Shown: piece after piece, positions 1 to 7,563 of the stretch
Layout: every line of letters starts with the position of its first letter
Position numbering within the stretch: the first letter of the stretch is position 1
From: a virus
DNA: 64,000 nt
Reading direction: 5' to 3' (one strand)
Virus record (IMG/VR): IMGVR_UViG_3300025930_000007
Coordinates: 124,001 to 188,000 of that record
Notes under the pieces: model-generated
Seen by the model: only the letters and a program-made list of their open reading frames with translations
The model's database searches: none
What the model was told of the DNA's origin: nothing
Position numbers and translations under genes: made by a program

Positions 1-288
1 CTGCGCAAGCTCCAGGGATTCCCTCCAACCTGGCTTGGAATCATCGGCCCTGATGGAGATATAGAAACACCTGATGATCTTTGGATTGAGCCGGCTTGGA
101 ATGTGATCGAGGTACAGCGGCTGTGGGATAACCACGACGGCCGTAACTTCGGCACCGCAGTCGTCGCAATCTATATCTGGAGCCTTCAGTCGCGTTCATG
201 GATCCGGGACAAGAAGTGGGGAATCATGGGTCGCGAAGGAAGTACCGGCCCTGCCGACCGGGACGATGAACACGATCGCATCTGCTAG
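1..288 (+). CDS. C-terminal part of an unrecognised protein (5' partial)
   Basis: This frame is open from the first base of the window and runs for 95 codons to a TAG, so the gene begins upstream. The visible part is rich in Trp and Asp (PTWLGIIGPDGDIETPDDLW near its start) and shows no family I recognise. AGGAGG, the ribosome binding site of the next gene, overlaps its stop codon, so the two are probably co-transcribed. Confidence 0.6.
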   Translation: MRKLQGFPPTWLGIIGPDGDIETPDDLWIEPAWNVIEVQRLWDNHDGRNFGTAVVAIYIWSLQSRSWIRDKKWGIMGREGSTGPADRDDEHDRIC

Positions 289-296
289 GAGGCGCT

Positions 297-446
297 ATGA
301 AAACACGTAAGAAGCGCAACTGCGGATACTCTCCCTGCAATACTCCCCTGGATCGCGGTCGCAAGTGCATCGTGTGCAAGAAGAGCATCCAATGTCCGAA
401 ATGCGGTCGCTGTGTCTACTGCTCGGGAGACTTCGCGAAGTTCTAA
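297..446 (+). CDS. 49-aa Cys-rich zinc-ribbon mini-protein
   Basis: Starts with ATG eight bases after a strong AGGAGG. The 49 residues contain eight Cys arranged as CxxxxC, CxxC, CxxC and CxxC (KCIVCKK, CPKCGRCVYC) in a basic background, consistent with one or two structural zinc sites. A strong hairpin follows, so this is probably the last gene of its transcript. Function unknown. Confidence 0.7.
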   Translation: MKTRKKRNCGYSPCNTPLDRGRKCIVCKKSIQCPKCGRCVYCSGDFAKF

Positions 447-470
447 CCTAGTTAATCTCCTTCCTTTGGG

Positions 471-501
471 GGCTGGGCGCTTCTCACCGGAGCGCCCAGC
501 C
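471..501 (+). terminator. strong GC-rich hairpin after the zinc-ribbon gene
   Basis: A perfect 11-bp stem (GGCTGGGCGCT with AGCGCCCAGCC) around a 9-base loop, 24 bases after the stop of the preceding gene. There is only a weak T-rich tract afterwards, so it may be a terminator or an RNA 3'-end stabiliser. Confidence 0.65.
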
Positions 502-614
502 ACCTCTTAATCATGCTGGTTTTATTTGATCACGTAGGTTAAACTTTCAGGTGTCTGCTCCCCCAAGCAGATCGGTATCCTTAGAGCTGTCCGCCCGCCT
601 GAAGAGTCCATTGC

Positions 615-983
615 ATGCGCGATCCTGCGGCCTATAAGCTTGACAAGCTGATCGTTACGGCCAAGCAACTTGGATCGTCCAGGCTATTTCTTGTGAAGAT
701 CATCGGCATGGGTGATCAATTCCAGACTTCCGTCGAGGCCAACAGTCCGATTGAAGCGGCAAAAGATGTCGTCGAGGAATTGACATTTGCAGCCCATCAT
801 CCTCATAAGTTTTTCAACCGGCGAAAGCTCGCCGCGCAGCAGTCTGGAGCTATGGGCCATGACTTCGATAAGATGATCGAAGTGGCGAACGAGGCAGTCG
901 GGTATGCCGCTCTCATGAAAGAAAACCTGATCAGGGCGGTATTCGCCCTTGACGATGGCACATTCCGAAAGCTCGGGGGATAA
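615..983 (+). CDS. hypothetical protein, 122 aa
   Basis: The frame has a TGA just upstream (600-602), so ATG 615 is the first possible start; the ribosome site is weak (GAAGAG). The protein is mixed alpha/beta by eye and has no motif I recognise. It ends one base before the ATG of the proline-rich gene at 985, with which it is probably translationally coupled. The 447-614 gap upstream holds the hairpin and no clear promoter. Confidence 0.6.
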   Translation: MRDPAAYKLDKLIVTAKQLGSSRLFLVKIIGMGDQFQTSVEANSPIEAAKDVVEELTFAAHHPHKFFNRRKLAAQQSGAMGHDFDKMIEVANEAVGYAALMKENLIRAVFALDDGTFRKLGG

Positions 984-984
984 A

Positions 985-2106
985 ATGAGATTCTTTCCAG
1001 TCGTCAACCTGTCCCCGCGATTGGGCCAGGTAAAGGAGTTCCCGATCCTTCCGGATGCTGCGCTCGCGCGGATCTGCGGGGCCGTAGAGGAATACAACGA
1101 ATGGAAGGACTGGGCGGACACTCCCACGGGCGATCGCCATATCCGCGATGCGATCGCCAACGTCCAGAGCATGATCAACACCGTTCGTCCTGATTTCCAG
1201 AAGGGTGCAGCTCAAGAGATCAGCAAGTACTGCCCTGATTCTGATGATCTGATCGGCCATCTCAATGTGTTCCAGGGAACGACACCCCCGGCGATTCCTC
1301 CAAGTCAAACGATGGTCGCAACGGGAGACACGTCTCGGACGTATCCGCCGCCTCCTCCCAATACGAATCCTCCGGTCGCCACTGGAGCTCCGGGCCCGGG
1401 CGCCGGCGCCTTCAAACCACAACCTCCCGTAGCGAGTACGGATTTCCCTTTTCATCGCCCATATGTTCCTCCCGGAGAACCAGGACCCAATGTAACAGGT
1501 GAACCAGTAACCACTGGGTTCACGGGATCCGAACCTGAACCCGAACCCGTTCCCCCTTCTCCAGCACAGCCGCCAATGACGCCGCCGCCGGTAGCGACCG
1601 AGGGCGCCGCTTGCTACTACGTCATCGGACAGGGCTATAGCTGGGGCGCACGGCCATCTGGAGGTGAGACTACCGGGTTGAATAAGAGGGACTGCGAAGC
1701 TATCCAGGCGAACTATAATTCAGTTCGTGGTCTTTCAGTTCAGAATCTGGAAACGCCCCCAGTCCAAGCCACGCAGTTCACGCAGGAGTCCAACCAGGTG
1801 GCTCAAGCGCCTACAGCTCCCAGTATGCAGCCTGCAATCGAAACGCGGCCGGATGTGGCCAGCACGATGTGTCCCCCAGGACAGTTCTGGGATGGTCGTA
1901 AGTGCCGAGGGTCAGTGGATACCAGCGCTGGTGGCATTTTCGGCCAAGCGATGAACCTCGGGCCTTCGGGAGCCAGTTTGCCGGCTGGAAACGTGGCATT
2001 CGGAGGAGAAGGCTTCTCGAGCGGCGGCGCTCCTGGGGAATTCTCCATGGTCGGAAGAGTTCGGCCTAATATGGGGAGACGTTCCTTCCCGGTCGTCAAC
2101 CTGTAA
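985..2106 (+). CDS. proline-rich LGQ-motif protein with repeated FPVVNL termini
   Basis: A 373-aa protein started at ATG 985 after GGGGGATAAA. It opens with FFPVVNLSPRLGQ and its last six residues are FPVVNL again, so the same hexapeptide occurs at both ends. The middle (about 110-220) is a low-complexity Pro/Thr/Gly region; the last third has a Cys-containing patch (CPPGQFWDGRKC). The N-terminal RLGQ is shared with several probable virion membrane proteins in this window, but this protein has no membrane helix. I infer an exported or particle-associated protein; no family is recognised. Confidence 0.6.
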   Translation: MRFFPVVNLSPRLGQVKEFPILPDAALARICGAVEEYNEWKDWADTPTGDRHIRDAIANVQSMINTVRPDFQKGAAQEISKYCPDSDDLIGHLNVFQGTTPPAIPPSQTMVATGDTSRTYPPPPPNTNPPVATGAPGPGAGAFKPQPPVASTDFPFHRPYVPPGEPGPNVTGEPVTTGFTGSEPEPEPVPPSPAQPPMTPPPVATEGAACYYVIGQGYSWGARPSGGETTGLNKRDCEAIQANYNSVRGLSVQNLETPPVQATQFTQESNQVAQAPTAPSMQPAIETRPDVASTMCPPGQFWDGRKCRGSVDTSAGGIFGQAMNLGPSGASLPAGNVAFGGEGFSSGGAPGEFSMVGRVRPNMGRRSFPVVNL

Positions 2107-2121
2107 GATTGATTTCCTCTC

Positions 2122-2143
2122 GGTTACCAGTACACTGGTAACC
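2122..2143. promoter_or_regulatory. perfect 22-bp inverted repeat, operator-like
   Basis: Two perfect 10-bp arms (GGTTACCAGT and ACTGGTAACC) separated by AC, lying 13 bases before the ATG of the ABA-sandwich gene and just before its AGGGAGGAG ribosome site. It could be a repressor site or an RNA hairpin that affects translation. The half-site resembles the GGTTTACC box seen in other promoters of the window. Confidence 0.6.
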
Positions 2144-2156
2144 AAGGGAGGAGATC

Positions 2157-2600
2157 ATGGAAGCCAGCCGCGAACTCGACGTTCAGATCGCTCGTGACGT
2201 GATGGGCCTTAGACCCTGCCATTTCATGATCGATGCCATGTTCTCGGCCTGGGCGACCGCCTGGCGCTGCAGATGCGCGACGACTCATCAATGCTATCCC
2301 GAGAACAAAGACGCGATCGAACATGCCCATTCTCCGCTCCGCAAGTATTCATCCCAGCTTGAGGCCGCATGGGAAGTGTTGGTCCAGGAAGGCTCTCGCT
2401 TCCTCTTCGTGCGGCGGCTTTCTTCCCGCGGCGGCGAGGACTTCCGTCTTTGCCGGGATTATCCTGTCTCAGAAACCTACTGGCTGGAGTACATGACGCC
2501 GGGAGGCCTACACCGAGGTCCGGATGCGAAGACGCCGGCGCTCGCGATCTGCCTTGCGGCGATCGATGCGACCAAGAGCGAGAAGCGTGGCGAGAAATAA
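2157..2600 (+). CDS. phage ABA-sandwich domain protein
   Basis: A 147-aa protein started at ATG 2157 after AGGGAGGAGATC. The layout matches the phage ABA-sandwich family: an N-terminal A(R)xVMGL segment, a central YSSQLEAAWEVL helix, a strand region, and a C-terminal TPALAICLAAI helix. These proteins are common in tailed phages and prophages; their function is unknown. It sits next to a DUF6527-like gene with no gap. Family assignment is by pattern only. Confidence 0.75.
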   Translation: MEASRELDVQIARDVMGLRPCHFMIDAMFSAWATAWRCRCATTHQCYPENKDAIEHAHSPLRKYSSQLEAAWEVLVQEGSRFLFVRRLSSRGGEDFRLCRDYPVSETYWLEYMTPGGLHRGPDAKTPALAICLAAIDATKSEKRGEK

Positions 2601-2921
2601 ATGAAGGGTCGAAGGATCCAGATCGAGGTCATCGACGGAAAGGCGCAGTTCCCTCTTCTGGAACAACCCGGGGACTATGCCGGGCCGGTAATGGGCTTCA
2701 GCGGTCCAGTTCCAGCCGTGTTCTTTCTGAAGCCGAATGCACGAGATCCCAATGCCCCGAAATGTGCTAGAGCCATTCAGCACGTAGTCTCGCCGCCCCA
2801 CGTTTTCACCGAAGAGCCCGATGGGACTTTAACGATCACGGCATCGATTGGGGACATGCACGGATCCCAGAGCGACGGCTATCATTGCTACCTGACGAAA
2901 GGCGAATGGATCAAGTGCTGA
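2601..2921 (+). CDS. DUF6527-like small protein
   Basis: A 106-aa protein whose ATG directly follows the TAA of the gene before it. The C-terminal pattern (DGTLTITASIG, then YHCYLTKGEWIKC) resembles the end of DUF6527 proteins, where Cys and His residues probably bind zinc. It may be coupled to the ABA-sandwich gene. Function unknown; family call tentative. Confidence 0.6.
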   Translation: MKGRRIQIEVIDGKAQFPLLEQPGDYAGPVMGFSGPVPAVFFLKPNARDPNAPKCARAIQHVVSPPHVFTEEPDGTLTITASIGDMHGSQSDGYHCYLTKGEWIKC

Positions 2922-2933
2922 AGTTGCCCGCCC

Positions 2934-2963
2934 TTGATTTCACCCGTAAACGCCGGATATAAT
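2934..2963 (+). promoter_or_regulatory. promoter TTGATT-N18-TATAAT with GTAAACGC box, leaderless
   Basis: A near-consensus sigma-70 type promoter: TTGATT at 2934-2939, an 18-base spacer containing GTAAACGC (2946-2953), and TATAAT at 2958-2963. Six bases later comes the GTG of the DUF6745 gene, so the transcript would begin at or next to the start codon. The spacer box recurs in other promoters of the window. Confidence 0.75.
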
Positions 2964-2969
2964 TCACCC

Positions 2970-4031
2970 GTGCCTCAGGACAATGTACTCAATCCTTCCG
3001 AATTCAACGTCGTCTATACCGCACGGAATGAATGGCGGAAGTCGATCGTCCAGAATGGAGGCATCAGCACCCCTCTCGTCACCGAGCTCATCAATCGGAT
3101 GTATGCCGTCTGTAAGATCCCGCCTCCCAAAGTCTATCGATTCGGATCTCCGCTTGCCTGCATCCTCGCCATTCCCTACCTCAGCGGGCTTCATGGCACC
3201 GGCTATTACGAATCCGCGATTCTCAAGATCCTGAAGGGCCCGCAGCTTCACAATCTCGGCGCCCGCTTCAATGGCCGGAATGCCTTTGCTCGACAGGGCG
3301 ATGACCGCTGGGATCGTCTTGCGGACCTGCTCCAGGTGAGCTTGGAACTGCCGATTAAGGCTCAGGTCAACGATTCCTTCATCGAGAACTTCAAGAAGGA
3401 TCTTCTCGAAGCGACGAAGGGGACGTGCAAGGCTGAGAAGATCGACATCCTGACCGATAAGTACCATCGTCTTACTGGCAGAGATGTTGTCCATGAAAAC
3501 TCGCGGATGCAGTGGTGGACGGACATGGCTCGTACGGGACTCTATTGGTGGCCGTATCGCAACTTCGCGGTCGTCTCAGAATATCCTAAGATCTGGCATC
3601 GTGGGCAGCGCGACGTTCCTCATCATGACTCAGAGGCCGCGATCCAGTTCCCAGATGACTACAAGCTCTGGGTCTGGCAGGGTGTTCAGGTGACGGCCCA
3701 GATCATCGCCTTCCCCGAGACGATCACGGTCAGACAGGTCCGCGAGGAGTCCAACTCTGAGGTCCAGCGCATCATGATCTCACGCATGGGCGCCGGGAAG
3801 TACCTCAAGGAAACGAACTGCGAGCTCGTGGACATGGACAGCATGACGCTCCAGGGAAGCGCTCCTCGGGCGCTCATGCGGGACGACCTCGGGAATATGT
3901 GGCTTGTCGGGACGGACGGATCGACGGCCCGCGTATATACTATGGCCGTTCCTTCGGATGTCTCGACCTGCAAGGAAGCCCACGAAAGGATTTGCGGTTT
4001 CGGTGAGAATAGATTGATTGCGGAGGCATAG
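2970..4031 (+). CDS. DUF6745 domain protein
   Basis: A 353-aa protein. GTG 2970 was chosen because TATAAT lies six bases upstream and no ribosome site precedes it, indicating leaderless translation. The C-terminal half has the DUF6745 signature: YKLWVWQGVQV, the PETITVRQVREESNSEVQR stretch, and RMGAGKYLKE, then a tail with GTDGS. DUF6745 occurs in bacteria and phages, often beside leucine-rich repeats, and has no known activity. It is directly followed by its probable partner at 4032. Confidence 0.75.
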   Translation: MPQDNVLNPSEFNVVYTARNEWRKSIVQNGGISTPLVTELINRMYAVCKIPPPKVYRFGSPLACILAIPYLSGLHGTGYYESAILKILKGPQLHNLGARFNGRNAFARQGDDRWDRLADLLQVSLELPIKAQVNDSFIENFKKDLLEATKGTCKAEKIDILTDKYHRLTGRDVVHENSRMQWWTDMARTGLYWWPYRNFAVVSEYPKIWHRGQRDVPHHDSEAAIQFPDDYKLWVWQGVQVTAQIIAFPETITVRQVREESNSEVQRIMISRMGAGKYLKETNCELVDMDSMTLQGSAPRALMRDDLGNMWLVGTDGSTARVYTMAVPSDVSTCKEAHERICGFGENRLIAEA

Positions 4032-4457
4032 ATGAAGCTGAGCCAGGTGACGAACGCGGTCGAAGCCCAGGAAATGATCCAGGAGAAGGCCAAGGAACTG
4101 GCCGTCCAGGACAAGCGCACGGTCCTGAAGATGGAAGTTGGTCAGGTCGTCCGCCAGGGCGACATCTACATCCACCGCGTTCCGAATGATCACGAGCGCG
4201 GACTGGAGCTCAAGACCCGCCAGCTCGCGCTGGGCGAGTCCATGGGCAGCCGGCATATCGCTGAAGCGCCGGCCAAGGTCTGCGAAGGGACCGAAGCCCC
4301 GGGCTGGGCACAGACGGAACTGCTCGGGCCCTGCATCGTCGCCGAGCTTCCGTTCACGGTCTCGCACCCGGAGCACGCGCACATCGACCTTCCGGCCGGA
4401 GTCTATCAGGTGACGCACCAGATGGATGCGCGGACGCGGAAGCGCGTGATCGACTAA
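4032..4457 (+). CDS. probable DUF6745 partner protein
   Basis: A 141-aa protein whose ATG abuts the TAG of the DUF6745 gene. It has the layout RQGDIYIHRV, LALGESMGSRHI, then HPEHAHIDLPAGVYQVTHQ near the C-terminus, a compact beta-rich pattern I know from uncharacterised phage and actinobacterial genes. Conserved His residues could bind metal. The gene overlaps the end of the convergent release-factor gene by four bases. Confidence 0.65.
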   Translation: MKLSQVTNAVEAQEMIQEKAKELAVQDKRTVLKMEVGQVVRQGDIYIHRVPNDHERGLELKTRQLALGESMGSRHIAEAPAKVCEGTEAPGWAQTELLGPCIVAELPFTVSHPEHAHIDLPAGVYQVTHQMDARTRKRVID

Positions 4458-5522
4458 CTCCGGAGGAAGGCCTCCACGAATCCACCGAGATCGCCATCCA
4501 GCACCTTGCTGGTGGCCGACGTCTCATACTCCGTCCGATGGTCCTTGATAAGCTGATACGGCTCCAGGACATAGCTTCGGATCTGATGGCCGAAGGAGGC
4601 CTCGAGCTTCGGACGTCGCTCGATCTTGTTCTCCTCAGCCTGCCGCAGCTTGGAAGCCAGGATCTCCAGGGCGTTGACCTTGTTCTGGAGCTGGGAGCGA
4701 TGGTTCTGGCACTTTGCCGTGATCCCGGTGGGCAAGTGCCGGATCCGGACGGCACTCGCCACTTTGTTCACGTTCTGACCGCCTGGACCGCCTGAACAGA
4801 AGGTCTCAATCTCCAGGTCCTTCTCGGCCAGTTCCACGTCCACTTCTGAATAGACTGGCATGACGTCGACGGCCGCGAAGCTCGTCTGCTTCTTGCCGTT
4901 GGCATCAAATCTGGAGACGTGCTGGACCCGGTGGACCCCACGTTCACCCCGGAGTTTCCCATAGGCATAGGGACCGATCACCTCGATCTCCGAATGATGG
5001 ATGCCGGCCGTGGATCCTTCCAGCCGATCTGTGATGGATACCTGGAATCCTTCTCTTTCCAGGTACCGGAAATACATTCGCTCAAGCTGCTCAGCCCAAT
5101 CCATCGCGTCGACGCCGCCGGCGCCCGACTGGATCGTGATGATCGCGTTCCGAAGATCGTCGTTGCCGTTGAAGAGCGCCTGAGTCTCGATCGCTTGAAG
5201 CCTTGCAGCGAGTTTCGGAAGGATCATGGCGATCTCTCCCAGGACCGGGGCGTCCACGACCGGATCCGCCAGTTCAAGCAGCTCGGCCTGGTCTTGAAGA
5301 TCGGTCGTCAGGGTAGTTATGGGGTCGGAGATCTTACGGAGGTGTTTTTGTTCTTCGATCAGAGACCGAGCGGAGTCCGGACGGCTCCAGAAATCTGGAG
5401 CTCCCATCCGCCGCTCAATCTCCAGGATGCGTTCCGAGTGGACATGGATGCTAAAGCGACTCCTCGAGGGCTGCGAGCTTGGTGAGCATGGACCCGAGAT
5501 TCCGCGCGAGTTCGTCCTTCAT
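4454..5522 (-). CDS. prfB: RF2-like peptide chain release factor with UAG-type programmed frameshift
   Basis: A class I release factor of about 355 residues if a +1 shift joins the two frames. The first frame starts at ATG 5522 after AAAGGAGG, overlaps the methyltransferase stop (ATGA), and stops at TAG after 23 codons (5453-5451). The second frame continues to 4454. GGQ is intact (GGPGGQNVNK, about residues 247-249), so peptidyl-tRNA hydrolysis should work. The anticodon-mimic loop is unusual: bacterial RF2 has SPF, here SRF (about 203-205), and the conserved His of RRHTSF is Gln (KKQTSF). These positions read the stop codon, so specificity may differ from UGA/UAA. Alternatively translation begins at an internal ATG (5407) and the short frame is a leader. 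Confidence 0.85.
5450..5465 (-). promoter_or_regulatory. prfB-type +1 frameshift site with TAG stop
   Basis: Read on the minus strand: a Shine-Dalgarno-like GAGGAG, three bases (TCG), then CTT TAG C. This copies the E. coli prfB layout (AGGGGG, three bases, CTT TGA C) base for base in spacing, but the stop codon is TAG. Slippage from CTT TAG to TTA GC joins the 23-codon leader to the release-factor frame. Confidence 0.8.
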
Positions 5523-6148
5523 AAGGACCTCCTTTCGGTTTCAAGTATATCCCTGAGGTTCCAGAGGGCAAGGAACTTCTTGGGATTGGTCTCCTTCCGA
5601 GGCACTTCGATCATGTCAATCGGGTTGCCCAGGTCATAGGGAGTCTGCTGCAGGTCGATCGGCGCGAACTCGCCAGCCGTCATTCCCGTCCGGAAGATGT
5701 TTGGCCAGCCGGGAGCCGTGGTAGAGGCCAGGAAGCGACTGCCGTTCGTGATGAGGGATCTAAGCAGTGGAAGTACTTCGGAATCCGGCAGATGGATCAG
5801 GACGTCCTTGCAGAGCACTAGGTCGGCCTTTTTGGGTTCTATCGAGAGGATGTCGGCATGATGGAATCTGATTGACGGAGTGGCGTATTTCCTCGCAGCT
5901 TCCACCGCGGACCGGACGATATCGTACCCATCATATTCGATGCCGGAGAGATCGACCTCCTTCAGCCAGTGGAAGTCACCGCAACCCAGATCCACGATGG
6001 ACTTGATGTTGAGGCTCCGGATCCAGACCGGAAGCTTCTGGATGATCTCCGCGCATGCTTCGATGGTTGAACCAGGTCCGCAAGGGGTCTCTTTGGATCC
6101 CCAAGCGTTCGACGAGACGATCCGGGAAAAGCGCTCTTCCAGGTTCAT
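5519..6148 (-). CDS. class I SAM-dependent methyltransferase
   Basis: A 209-aa protein. Motif I is clear (IVDLGCGDFHW), followed by YDGYDI (motif II acidic residue) and DLVLCKDVLIHLP (motif IV region). The substrate cannot be read from sequence. ATG 6148 was chosen because TACAAT lies seven bases upstream, the leaderless pattern used elsewhere here. It is first in a two-gene operon, with ATGA overlap to prfB. Release factors are methylated on the GGQ glutamine by PrmC, but no PrmC signature (NPPY) is seen, so that role is not supported. Confidence 0.75.
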   Translation of the reverse strand: MNLEERFSRIVSSNAWGSKETPCGPGSTIEACAEIIQKLPVWIRSLNIKSIVDLGCGDFHWLKEVDLSGIEYDGYDIVRSAVEAARKYATPSIRFHHADILSIEPKKADLVLCKDVLIHLPDSEVLPLLRSLITNGSRFLASTTAPGWPNIFRTGMTAGEFAPIDLQQTPYDLGNPIDMIEVPRKETNPKKFLALWNLRDILETERRSL

Positions 6149-6155
6149 CGCCGGG

Positions 6156-6161
6156 ATTGTA
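6156..6161 (-). promoter_or_regulatory. -10 box TACAAT for the methyltransferase-prfB operon
   Basis: TACAAT on the minus strand ends seven bases before ATG 6148, consistent with a leaderless transcript. The -35 region at 17-bp spacing is weak (TTTTCC). Confidence 0.5.
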
Positions 6162-6188
6162 CACGAAGTCGCTGCATGGGAAAAGCGC

Positions 6189-6217
6189 TTGAGTCCTAAG
6201 CATTTGAAGGTTAGACT
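6189..6217 (+). promoter_or_regulatory. promoter TTGAGT-N17-TAGACT
   Basis: TTGAGT (6189-6194), 17-base spacer, TAGACT (6212-6217), upstream of the 6277 gene and divergent from the methyltransferase promoter. It is the only good plus-strand promoter found ahead of the 6277-8998 cluster. Confidence 0.55.
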
Positions 6218-6246
6218 ATTGGCGTCGGCCCTCACCCCTCCCGGGG

Positions 6247-6265
6247 CCTTCCTCTGAAAGGAAGG
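6247..6265 (+). promoter_or_regulatory. hairpin covering the ribosome binding site
   Basis: CCTTCCT (6247-6253) pairs perfectly with AGGAAGG (6259-6265) over a 5-base loop. The 3' arm is the only Shine-Dalgarno sequence before ATG 6277, so folding would hide it. This may throttle translation of the first gene of the cluster. Confidence 0.5.
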
Positions 6266-6276
6266 TCTGTCTCTTC

Positions 6277-6687
6277 ATGGCGAAGATCCCCGTCAAACGG
6301 ATCTGGCTTCGCAGAGCCGAAGGTCCAACCAATGATCTTGGGGAAAGAACCGTCACATCCTTCAATGCCGCAGACAAGCAGCTCAAGACCTGGGCCCGGA
6401 CGGCCCCCAAGGGTGAGAGAAGCGGGTATGACAAGACCGACTTCCAGGTTGAGTGGGAAGACGGCGAGACATATAAGGGCCGCTACGATCTGAAGTACGA
6501 CGATACCCTAAAAAGCAACCTCCTCGGCTCGCAGATCCAGCACTACGCGGCTTTCCATGCTGGCATTTTCTGTCCAGAACACATGAGTCGAGAGCAATAC
6601 CACGAATATCTTGAGCAGAGCGGCTTCGGAGAAGGCAGCGAGAAACGCGCTGAGGCTCTAGCCTTCCTTCAGAACTACGAGATGTGA
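6277..6687 (+). CDS. hypothetical protein with LPD25-like segment
   Basis: A 136-aa protein; ATG 6277 follows AAGGAAGG. The central stretch (YDKTDFQVEWEDGETYKGR, about 50-68) resembles a domain seen in large polyvalent proteins of phages and conjugative elements (LPD25-like); this is a tentative match. The rest is acidic and helical. It is first of the 6277-8998 cluster. Confidence 0.6.
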   Translation: MAKIPVKRIWLRRAEGPTNDLGERTVTSFNAADKQLKTWARTAPKGERSGYDKTDFQVEWEDGETYKGRYDLKYDDTLKSNLLGSQIQHYAAFHAGIFCPEHMSREQYHEYLEQSGFGEGSEKRAEALAFLQNYEM

Positions 6688-6688
6688 G

Positions 6689-7015
6689 ATGCCGAAGAAG
6701 AAAGACATTCAAGAACTCGTCGTCGTCTTCGAGAGCATGTACAAGTATTACAAGGGCTGGGTGTTCTCCTACGAGCATCCTGGCGTCTTCGTATATTTCC
6801 AGATGGGCGGTGATCTCGGCGTGTACTTCACCCCCGATTTCGATAAGAACGGTGTCGTCCCGATCCAAGTCACCAACAACGATGGGGAGACACTTAAGGT
6901 TGAGGATGTTTCTTACGAGCACCCCGAACACAACGGCGTTCCATACGAGCAGATCGAGGCCTACAGCCTCTTCAAGATCGTTCGACCACACCTGGAAAGA
7001 TTAGGAGCATGGTGA
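6689..7015 (+). CDS. hypothetical protein, 108 aa
   Basis: ATG 6689 lies one base after the TGA of the previous gene. The N-terminal 60 residues are rich in aromatic residues (YKYYKGWVFSYEHPGVFVYF) and look like a beta sheet. No Cys pair, membrane helix or family motif. It overlaps the following thioredoxin-like gene (TGATG). Confidence 0.6.
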   Translation: MPKKKDIQELVVVFESMYKYYKGWVFSYEHPGVFVYFQMGGDLGVYFTPDFDKNGVVPIQVTNNDGETLKVEDVSYEHPEHNGVPYEQIEAYSLFKIVRPHLERLGAW

Positions 7016-7554
7016 TGATCAACCTGAGACTGCAGCGCGCGGGACTGGGTCAAGCGGCTGCCGCGGCATCGAAAGTGGTGGAACTCACCGATGCTCAGTG
7101 GAGCCAGGTGACGGCTGCTCCGAAGGCGGTCGTCAAGTTCTACAGCCCGAACTGCCCGTATTCCCGGGCCTTCGCGCCGATCTATGAGGGTCTGGCCGCG
7201 CAATACCCGGACGTTCTGTTCGCCGCCATCAACGTCGACCAGAGCGTTCAGCAGGCCGGCGTGAACAAGATCCAGATGCTTCCGACCGTGATCTTCTTCG
7301 TGAACGGCGTGGCTAAGGGCAGGATCGACGGGGTACAGGAAGCATCAGACTTCCAGCAAGGGATGGCCACGGCATTCTCTGCCAGCACTCCGGCCGGCGC
7401 ACCGGCTCCGGCGGCCGCCCCTGCAGTGGGGACGCCTCGCGCGGGAACCTTGGTGGAGACTGCGCCTACTTCTCCCCTCGCTTATGTCGCTGGCGGCGCC
7501 GCGGCGGTAGCAGCGCTTGGTACTGCGGCCTATTTCCTGTTCCGTGGAAAGTAA
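7015..7554 (+). CDS. membrane-tailed thioredoxin-like protein, monothiol CPYS, LGQ motif
   Basis: A 179-aa protein. ATG 7015 gives a TGATG overlap and correct spacing from AGGAG. Layout: N-terminal motif with LGQ (11-13), thioredoxin fold (about 20-115), Ala/Pro-rich linker, and a C-terminal membrane helix ending FLFRGK. The active site is CPYS (47-50), so the resolving Cys is lost; the cis-proline is kept (MLPT, P90). Monothiol sites can still form mixed disulfides. The next gene is a paralogue with intact CPHC. Confidence 0.8.
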   Translation: MINLRLQRAGLGQAAAAASKVVELTDAQWSQVTAAPKAVVKFYSPNCPYSRAFAPIYEGLAAQYPDVLFAAINVDQSVQQAGVNKIQMLPTVIFFVNGVAKGRIDGVQEASDFQQGMATAFSASTPAGAPAPAAAPAVGTPRAGTLVETAPTSPLAYVAGGAAAVAALGTAAYFLFRGK

Positions 7555-7563
7555 GAGGGCATC

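Noticed and set aside
447-614. A tRNA gene in the gap after the first terminator
   Set aside because: The sequence has no T-arm consensus or cloverleaf that I can fold.
4454-5522. Recoding of TAG as a sense codon
   Set aside because: TAG ends other genes (288, 4031, 9751, 11937, 15671, 16747, 17002, 24563) at expected places, so the TAG in prfB is not evidence for an altered code in general.
5519-6148. PrmC-type release-factor glutamine methyltransferase
   Set aside because: The gene neighbours prfB but lacks the NPPY motif of PrmC, so its substrate stays unassigned.
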